64,000 nucleotides of DNA, from contig DBJE01000001.1 in assembly GCA_002297045.1 (NCBI GenBank), forward strand, positions 102,436 through 166,435, written 5' to 3'. The DNA is from Caryophanales bacterium UBA784. Lineage in GTDB: Bacteria > Bacillota_I > Bacilli_A > RFN20 > CAG-288. A program made the translations under genes and the position numbers. Below the pieces are notes generated by a model that had not been told where the DNA came from, searched no databases, and saw only the letters and a program-made list of their open reading frames with translations. Shown piece by piece: positions 58,783 through 64,000 of the stretch (the first letter of the stretch is position 1; every line of letters begins with the position of its first letter).

Positions 58783-59925
58783 ATGAAAAAGTCGTTCCTG
58801 ATGCTTGTCGTTGCTTTATCTTCTGTCGGTCTTGTCGGATGCAAGGGCGGAAGCGAAGCCGAAATCGCTGTCGTCACTGATGTCGGTCAGTTAAGGGATG
58901 GCGGATTCAACCAGGGAACCTATGAAGGCGCTAAGGGATATGCGGAGGCGAACAAAAAGACGTATCAGTACTATGCTCCCGCCAATGGTTCCAATGCTAC
59001 GGATGATGACCGTATCGCCGCAAGGGAACTTGCTGTAAAGAATAAGGCGAAGGTCATTGTCGCCCCTGGCTACCTGCAGGCTGCTGCAAGGCGTAAAGTC
59101 GCCAAGGAAAATCCGGATGTCAAGTTTATTTTTGTTGATGGATGGACTCTTACCGATTCCGCTGATGCGAAGGGAAACGACAATGGCGAGGCGTTGAAGA
59201 ATGTCACTGCCATTACCTATAAGGAACAGGAAGCCGGTTATAGGGCCGGCTATGCCGTCGTCAAAGGCGGATACAAGCAACTTGGAGGAACCTTTGGTGG
59301 TGGAGGAGCCAATCCCGCCTGCAACCGTTATGCCTATGGATTTGCCCAGGGTGCCAATGAGGCCGCCAAAGAAAGGAACCTTACTGATGTTTCCAGGAAA
59401 GTTTCTTTTGAGTATGGGGAAAACTTCACGGCTTCCACAAGCCTCCAGACCCAGATCAGTGGCTGGTATTCCGCTGGTACGCAAGTCGTCTTTGCCTGCG
59501 GCGGATCCATGTTCCAATCCGTTAAGGCTGCTGCCGAGGCTTCCCAAAGCGGAAAAATCGTCGGTGTCGATGTTGATCAGGCACCTTTAAGCGAGCGGGT
59601 TATCACTTCTGCGACCAAAGGTCTTTCGACCTCCGTGGAGCTTGCCCTGACCGAGTTCTATTCCAATGAATGGGATACAAAACTTGGTGGCAAGACGCAG
59701 ACTCTTGGTGCTGTAGAAGGTGGTGCATCCGAACAGAAATACGTCGGTCTTGGAGATTTCTCTAGACTTAGTGGATTCACCTCTACGGATTATTCCACTC
59801 TCTTTGACAAGATTGCCAAGGGGGAAATTGTACCGGACGGAAATACTCCTGACGATTGCAAAGTCGATAGTGTTTGGGCAAATGAAACCCTCTTCGATAC
59901 CATTGAAATCACGTTAGTTAAGTAG
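58783..59925 (+). CDS. BMP-family (PnrA-like) nucleoside-binding lipoprotein
   Basis: 380 residues from ATG 58783, preceded by AAGGAGG; the open frame extends upstream but the signal peptide begins here. Lipobox G-L-V-G-C. BMP landmarks: AVVTDVGQLMDGGFNQGTYE (Met AGG, as in the family's GQLMD/GxIDD), KAKVIVAPGYLQAAA, DVKFIFVDG, YKEQEAGYRAGYA, GGTFGGGGANPACNRYAYGF, and KIVGVDVDQAPLSERVITSA. Captures nucleosides outside the membrane for the importer encoded downstream. An intergenic hairpin at 59946-59969 probably sets its higher expression relative to the transport genes. Confidence 0.92.
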   Translation: MKKSFLMLVVALSSVGLVGCKGGSEAEIAVVTDVGQLRDGGFNQGTYEGAKGYAEANKKTYQYYAPANGSNATDDDRIAARELAVKNKAKVIVAPGYLQAAARRKVAKENPDVKFIFVDGWTLTDSADAKGNDNGEALKNVTAITYKEQEAGYRAGYAVVKGGYKQLGGTFGGGGANPACNRYAYGFAQGANEAAKERNLTDVSRKVSFEYGENFTASTSLQTQISGWYSAGTQVVFACGGSMFQSVKAAAEASQSGKIVGVDVDQAPLSERVITSATKGLSTSVELALTEFYSNEWDTKLGGKTQTLGAVEGGASEQKYVGLGDFSRLSGFTSTDYSTLFDKIAKGEIVPDGNTPDDCKVDSVWANETLFDTIEITLVK

Positions 59926-59945
59926 TTTTCTATAAGATGTGTATA

Positions 59946-59969
59946 GGCCCCCTTTGAACAGAGGGGGCC
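59946..59969 (+). terminator. Hairpin between binding protein and transporter genes (partial terminator)
   Basis: GGCCCCCT (59946-59953) and AGGGGGCC (59962-59969) form an 8-bp GC stem followed by CTTTATC. The weak T tract suggests readthrough or mRNA 3'-end protection inside the operon. Confidence 0.65.
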
Positions 59970-60000
59970 CTTTATCAAATTTACGAAGGGAATAGGAACA

Positions 60001-61572
60001 ATGGAAAACTATGTAATCGAGAGGCGGAACATCAGTAAATCTTTCCCTGGAATCAAGGCAAATGACAACATCAATCTTCAATTAAGAAAAGGGGAAATCC
60101 ATGCCTTGCTTGGCGAGAACGGCGCCGGAAAGTCCACCTTGATGAGTATTCTATTCGGACTTTATCAGCCCGACGAAGGACAGATTTATAAGGACGGGAA
60201 AGAGGTCAGAATCAAGGATCCTAATGATGCTACCCGTCTTGGCATCGGTAGGGTTCATCAGCATTTTAAGCTTGTCGAATGTTTTTCTGTTCTCGACAAT
60301 ATTATTTTGGGTGCCGAAGACTCCCGCTTTGGCTATGTCACCAAAAAAGCTGCCCGGAAGAAAATCAACGACATAAGGCAGAAATATGGTCTTAAAGTAG
60401 ACTTGGATGCCAAAATCCGGGATATTTCCGTCGGTAGGCAGCAGCGGACCGAGATTCTTAAAAGGCTTTACCGGAATAACGATATCCTGATTTTCGACGA
60501 ACCGACGGCCGTGCTTACCCCTCAGGAAATCGAAGATTTGAGGAGGACAAGGCGCAACAGGGCCAAGGAAGGAAAGTCCATTCTCTTTATTTCCCATAAG
60601 CTAAACGAAATCAGGGAAGTTTCCGACCGCTGCACGATCTTGCGTAAGGGCCGTTGCATCGCAACGGTCGTCACCAAGGAAACCACGGCTTCCGAGCTTG
60701 CCGCCTTAATGGTCGGCCGGCACGTCTCCTTTACGGTCGATAAGAAAGACCCGGTTTTAGGAAACGTAATCCTTCAGGTGGAAAATCTTTTTAGGAAGGG
60801 ACAAAGAGGAAAGAAGGCTGCCGTCAAAGACGTTTCCTTCAACGTGCGGGCAGGGGAGATTGTGACCATCGCGGGTATCGAAGGAAACGGACAAAGGGAC
60901 TTAATCAAAGGAATAACGGGTCTTGAAAAAGTCGAAAAGGGAAAAATCTTCCTTAACGGCAAGGACATTACCCATGGGTCAATCAATAAACGGATTAAGG
61001 GCGGAAGGAGCCACATTCCGGAAGACCGGCAGAAATACGGCCTTGTCCTTGATTTCTCCCTTGAGGAGAACAGGGTAATCGAGCGATATAAGGAGAAGAA
61101 GTTCGCCCATAGGGGATGGATTAAATTCCTTTCCCGGAAAAAATATTCCGATACCGTCCTCAAGGAGTATGATGTCCGCTCCTCCCTTGGAGCGAAGACC
61201 ATAGCCCGCTCCATGTCCGGCGGAAACCAGCAGAAGGCGATTGTCGGACGGGAACTTGATAAAAGCCATAACCTTCTGATTGCCGTCCAGCCTACCCGTG
61301 GACTTGATGTCGGTGCCATCGAGAGCATCCATAAGCAGATTATCGCCGATCGGGACAAAGGACGGGGTGTGCTTCTTGTCTCCCTTGAATTAGACGAAGT
61401 CAGGAACCTTTCCGATATCATCTTCGTCAGGTATGAGGGGGAGATTGTCGGTGCTTTCCTTCCAAAGGAGACGACTAGCGAGGAGAGGGGACTTTATAGG
61501 GCAGGAGGCAAAAAGAGGAGTATAGAAGAAAGGAAGAAGGTCATCCGCAAGGAGGAAGGAAGAAATGAATAA
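60001..61572 (+). CDS. Nucleoside ABC importer ATPase (double ATP-binding, BMP/NupA type)
   Basis: 523 residues with two ABC modules. First: VIEMRNISKSFPGIKANDNI (M by AGG, R by CGG), Walker A LLGENGAGKST, GIGMVHQHFKLVE (Met AGG at 60250-60252, an invariant family Met), ISVGRQQRTEILK, Walker B ILIFDEPTAVL. Second: IAGIEGNGQRDLIKGITG, a Walker A-like site lacking the Lys as in this family, then SGGNQQKAIVGRELDKSHNL and PTRGLDVGAIESIHK (Arg by CGT). The arrangement is that of RbsA/BMP-transport ATPases. A GGGAATAGGAACA stretch precedes the ATG; the end overlaps the first permease by 8 nt. Confidence 0.93.
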   Translation: MENYVIERRNISKSFPGIKANDNINLQLRKGEIHALLGENGAGKSTLMSILFGLYQPDEGQIYKDGKEVRIKDPNDATRLGIGRVHQHFKLVECFSVLDNIILGAEDSRFGYVTKKAARKKINDIRQKYGLKVDLDAKIRDISVGRQQRTEILKRLYRNNDILIFDEPTAVLTPQEIEDLRRTRRNRAKEGKSILFISHKLNEIREVSDRCTILRKGRCIATVVTKETTASELAALMVGRHVSFTVDKKDPVLGNVILQVENLFRKGQRGKKAAVKDVSFNVRAGEIVTIAGIEGNGQRDLIKGITGLEKVEKGKIFLNGKDITHGSINKRIKGGRSHIPEDRQKYGLVLDFSLEENRVIERYKEKKFAHRGWIKFLSRKKYSDTVLKEYDVRSSLGAKTIARSMSGGNQQKAIVGRELDKSHNLLIAVQPTRGLDVGAIESIHKQIIADRDKGRGVLLVSLELDEVRNLSDIIFVRYEGEIVGAFLPKETTSEERGLYRAGGKKRSIEERKKVIRKEEGRNE

Positions 61573-62842
61573 AGTCAGACATTTAGGCAAGCATGATTAT
61601 TCTTCTTTGCTTGCTTCCCTTGGTGCGATACTTGTCGGTCTTCTTCTTGGCGTCATTCTTCTTGGAGCCACCTCTTCTGTTCCTGGAACGGATTTTGGGA
61701 AAGGATTAGGTCTTCTTTTCACCGGCCCCTTTGAACTAGGAATCCGGAACATAGGCAACAGGATTTTTTATGCTGTGCCACTGATTTTTACCGGTCTTTC
61801 CGTTGCCGTGGCCTATAAGACGGGGTTATTCAATATCGGGGCCCCTGGTCAGTTCCTTCTTGGAACGGGAACAAGCCTTCTTATTGCCTTGACTGTCGAC
61901 AGCACGGGAAAACCTCTCCAGGCCGTAGCCGTCTGGATTCTTGCCGTACTAGCCGGCAGGATCGCCGGTGCCCTCTGGGGCGTAATTCCAGGCTTACTTA
62001 AGGCAGTCTTTGGCATCAACGAAGTCATTATCTGTATCAGGACGAACTGGATTGCCGCCAATAGGTTCACCTGGGTCTTTGATTCCCTTAACCCGCTTCA
62101 TGCGACAGGAACGGGAAAAGCAGGTTATCTGATTAAGACAAGCGTCACCGGCAACTATACTCCGACGATAGGACTAGACAAGCTTACGAATGGCAGCAGG
62201 CTCGACCTTTCTATTCTTATTGCCATTGCCGTTGCCCTCCTTCTCTGGATTCTCAGGAACAAGACGACCCTTGGCTATTCTAGGCGCGCCTGCGGAAGGA
62301 ACAAATTCTCGGCAAGATATGCCGGCAGGAAGGAAAAGGGAAACATCATCTTCTCTATGGCGCTGGCTGGTGGTCTTGCCGCCCTTGGCGGAGCCTTCTA
62401 TTATCTTAATCCTGGCATTGAAATCCAATATAAGTCTGTCTACGGATCCCTTCCAACCTATGGCTTCGACGGAATCCCAGCTGCCTTGCTTGCCAACTGC
62501 AATCCTCTCGCCGTCATTCTCTCGTCTCTCTTCATGCGGTATATCTATGCATCGGGATCCACACTGAGCGCTGCCGGGTACAACAAATATTATGCCGACA
62601 GGATTATTGCGGTAATCATCTATAGGTCGGGCTTCTCCCGCTTCTTCGTTGAGGCCTATAACCGGATAAAACAGAAACATGCCTATGAAAGGGGTAAAAA
62701 ATACCTTGCCCTTCTTACTGAAGGGCTCTTGCTCACCACTCTGCCGGCATTGGATGAAGAAAGACCGGTCGATGTTTCATCCTCCGGCATAGGGCAGGCT
62801 GACCCGGAAAAGGGAAAAACCGAAAACGAGGAGGCTAAGTAA
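61565..62842 (+). CDS. Nucleoside ABC importer permease 1
   Basis: 425 residues, about ten hydrophobic segments, with an extra acidic C-terminal tail of about 40 residues. Family landmarks of BMP-linked permeases: GPFELGIRNIGNRIFYAVPL, YKTGLFNIGAPGQFLLGTGT, GIPGLLKAVFGINEVII-type segment (WGVIPGLLKAVFGINEVI), and YGFDGIPAALLANCNPLAVI. Several AGG fall in membrane segments (for example LAG-M-IAGALWG), consistent with Met. Forms the membrane channel with the next gene; overlaps the ATPase gene by 8 nt and abuts permease 2. Confidence 0.9.
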   Translation: MNKVRHLGKHDYSSLLASLGAILVGLLLGVILLGATSSVPGTDFGKGLGLLFTGPFELGIRNIGNRIFYAVPLIFTGLSVAVAYKTGLFNIGAPGQFLLGTGTSLLIALTVDSTGKPLQAVAVWILAVLAGRIAGALWGVIPGLLKAVFGINEVIICIRTNWIAANRFTWVFDSLNPLHATGTGKAGYLIKTSVTGNYTPTIGLDKLTNGSRLDLSILIAIAVALLLWILRNKTTLGYSRRACGRNKFSARYAGRKEKGNIIFSMALAGGLAALGGAFYYLNPGIEIQYKSVYGSLPTYGFDGIPAALLANCNPLAVILSSLFMRYIYASGSTLSAAGYNKYYADRIIAVIIYRSGFSRFFVEAYNRIKQKHAYERGKKYLALLTEGLLLTTLPALDEERPVDVSSSGIGQADPEKGKTENEEAK

Positions 62843-63856
62843 ATGAACGGTGCGGATTTAACTGTCTTCATTCTTCAACAGGCCATCATTAGGAGGATCC
62901 CTCTTAGGATTGTCGCTCTCGGCGGTGTATTTTCCGAACGAAGCGGCATCATCAACCTTGCCCTTGACGGAGAAAGGATTTTCGGTGCCTTTGCCGGTGC
63001 GATTTTTGTCAAGCTCAGGATTGAAAAGGCAGGATGGACAGTCGCCAACAAAGGCGTGGCGAGGTATCAGCTTAGGTTCGTCTTAGCTAGGCTTGTCGCC
63101 GCCCTAGCCGGTGCCTTGATGTCCCTTCTTCTCTCCTTTGCCGCCATCAAGAGGAAGGCCGACCAGACCATCGTCGGAACGGCACTCAATGTTCTTGCCC
63201 CAGCCATTGTCTGTGCCTTCGGACTTCTTTTCTTCCACCAGGAGAAAATCGATTCCGGTGGTAGCTTTGCCCTCCTAAGCTCTTCTTATCCTAAGGGGTT
63301 CGGAGAAGCCGTGGAGAATAGCCACATTCTCTCTTTCTTCTTCAATAAAGTCTATATTTCCACCTACCTTGTCCTCATCGTCTTCGTCTTAAGGAGTATC
63401 TGGCTTTACAAGAGCAAGATCGGAAGGCACCTACGTGCCTGCGGAGAGAATCCCCAGGCCGCCGATTCCGTCGGAATCAATGTCTATCGCAGGCGGTATC
63501 TTGGTTCGACAATCTCCGGCGCCTTGGCCGGCCTTGGCGGATTTGCCTATATCGCAACGGTAGCCGGTTCTACTGCCGATTCCACTGTCAACGGCCTTGG
63601 CTTTCTGGCCTTGGCGATTAGGATCTTCGGCAACTGGAATCCGCTTCTGATTGCGTTCGGCGCCTTTTTCTTCGGCTTCTTAAACTCTCTCGGTGTCCTT
63701 GCCCCGATGATTCCCTTCAGGAAAGAATGGGGTCTTCCGATGTACTTCTATAATAGGGTACCTTACCTTGTCGTCATCCTTGTCCTTATCCTCTTCCATG
63801 GAAAATCCGGGTGCCCGAAGGCGGAAGGCATCCCTTACGACAAAGGACAGCGATAG
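62843..63856 (+). CDS. Nucleoside ABC importer permease 2
   Basis: 337 residues; the ATG directly follows the stop of permease 1. Landmarks: LGGVFSERSGIINLALDGEM then IFGAFAGAIF (ALEGMM-like motif with Met by AGG, Arg of SERSG by CGA), FAAIKRKADQTIVGTALNVL, GRHLRACGENPQAADSVGIN, GLGGFAYIATVAGSTADSTV, and LALAIMIFGNWNPLLIAFGA (Met AGG, as in the family's AMIFGKW). Completes the importer formed by the lipoprotein, double ATPase and two permeases. Confidence 0.92.
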   Translation: MNGADLTVFILQQAIIRRIPLRIVALGGVFSERSGIINLALDGERIFGAFAGAIFVKLRIEKAGWTVANKGVARYQLRFVLARLVAALAGALMSLLLSFAAIKRKADQTIVGTALNVLAPAIVCAFGLLFFHQEKIDSGGSFALLSSSYPKGFGEAVENSHILSFFFNKVYISTYLVLIVFVLRSIWLYKSKIGRHLRACGENPQAADSVGINVYRRRYLGSTISGALAGLGGFAYIATVAGSTADSTVNGLGFLALAIRIFGNWNPLLIAFGAFFFGFLNSLGVLAPMIPFRKEWGLPMYFYNRVPYLVVILVLILFHGKSGCPKAEGIPYDKGQR

Positions 63857-63866
63857 TTCAGAACAT

Positions 63867-63906
63867 AAAAAGGTGGCTTTGCTTTGTTGGCAGATGCCAC
63901 CTTTTT
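63867..63906 (+). terminator. Terminator of the nucleoside importer operon
   Basis: AAAAAGGTGGC (63867-63877) pairs with GCCACCTTTTT (63896-63906) across an 18-nt loop. The remaining 94 nt to the window end are AT-rich with no feature I can support. Confidence 0.85.
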
Positions 63907-64000
63907 CGTTTCAACTTCCCCTGCTTAGCCGTGGAGAAAAATTTTCTACCTTTGGAGGACGGAAATTTTTTTGAAAATGAGAAGGATAAACAAAAGTGTT

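Noticed and set aside
1..64000. Mycoplasma/Spiroplasma code (TGA = Trp)
   Set aside because: Trp positions use TGG and proteins have normal lengths ending at TGA (potA, potB, DUF58, truB), including ATGA overlaps with the next gene.
1..64000. Sequencing error or neutral Met-to-Arg drift as the cause of Arg at conserved Met sites
   Set aside because: Only AGG shows the pattern, in almost every gene on both strands, while AGA and CGN codons sit at true Arg sites; random error or drift would not be codon-specific.

Overview
The window looks like a chromosomal segment of an uncultivated, gut-type member of the Bacilli/Mollicutes side of the Firmicutes. The evidence is Firmicutes-style operons (rimP-nusA-ylxR-ylxQ-infB-rbfA, potABCD, a BMP-type nucleoside transporter, a CIRCE heat-shock operator), AGGAGG ribosome binding sites, sigma-A-like promoters, many short-signal lipoproteins and no outer-membrane genes. 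There is no rRNA, tRNA, CRISPR array, IS element or prophage that I can recognise.

The most important property of the window is its genetic code. Throughout almost every gene, AGG stands where the protein family has a conserved methionine, while AGA, CGT, CGC, CGA and CGG stand at conserved arginines. Examples are HtpG NIS-R(CGG)-E-M(AGG)-LQ, IF2 VTI-M(AGG)-GHVDHGKT, the BMP-transporter ATPase GIG-M(AGG)-VHQHF, the VWA MIDAS DNSGS-M(AGG), and FAD dehydrogenase V-R(CGT)-TFC-M(AGG)-NPGG. Internal ATG is rare (one internal ATG against about 26 AGG in htpG), yet genes still start with ATG, GTG or TTG. This matches the AGG-to-Met sense-codon reassignment reported computationally for a clade of uncultivated Bacilli (Codetta survey by Shulgina and Eddy, cited from memory). 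A standard-code translation of this DNA puts Arg at every one of these sites. Residues quoted below use AGG = Met unless stated. TGG codes Trp and TGA acts as stop, so this is not the Mycoplasma code.

Layout. 1-1003 (-) is the N-terminal part of an iron-type solute-binding lipoprotein, divergent from potABCD (1284-5971, +), a polyamine ABC importer whose ATPase has a Mycoplasma-like insertion. 6149-16935 holds three paralogous giant lipoproteins of about 1150-1200 residues, two in tandem (+) and one convergent (-), each built from nine copies of a roughly 105-135-residue domain that I do not recognise. 17622-19905 has two overlapping CNNM/CorC-type DUF21-CBS proteins. 20003-21112 (-) is an unusual AAA protein with a degenerate Walker B. 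21497-29782 is a five-gene operon: a membrane protein with a Gly/Gln/Ser repeat, a MoxR ATPase, a DUF58 protein and two membrane VWA proteins.

29900-37689 carries a DUF2075-type helicase with a nuclease-like N-terminus, a MATE exporter, a probable degraded gene, and a four-gene overlapping operon on the minus strand (nitroreductase, BaiN-like flavoprotein, DUF5677-like protein, RlmD-like rRNA methyltransferase). 37864-45368 is the translation cluster rpsO / truB-ribF / rbfA-infB-ylxQ-ylxR-nusA-rimP. Compared with the usual collinear Firmicutes order, the truB-ribF pair is inverted in place and now has its own promoter, which appears to give a leaderless truB mRNA.

45611-54065 has a heterodimeric ABC exporter, a TetR regulator and a divergent three-gene ABC-2 exporter whose permease has a very large extracytoplasmic insertion. 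54097-58405 has a HAD phosphatase (leaderless GTG start), an FAD dehydrogenase and htpG under a CIRCE operator. 58783-63856 is a nucleoside importer operon (binding lipoprotein, double ATPase, two permeases) preceded by a long leader that can fold into a three-way junction with complementary loops.
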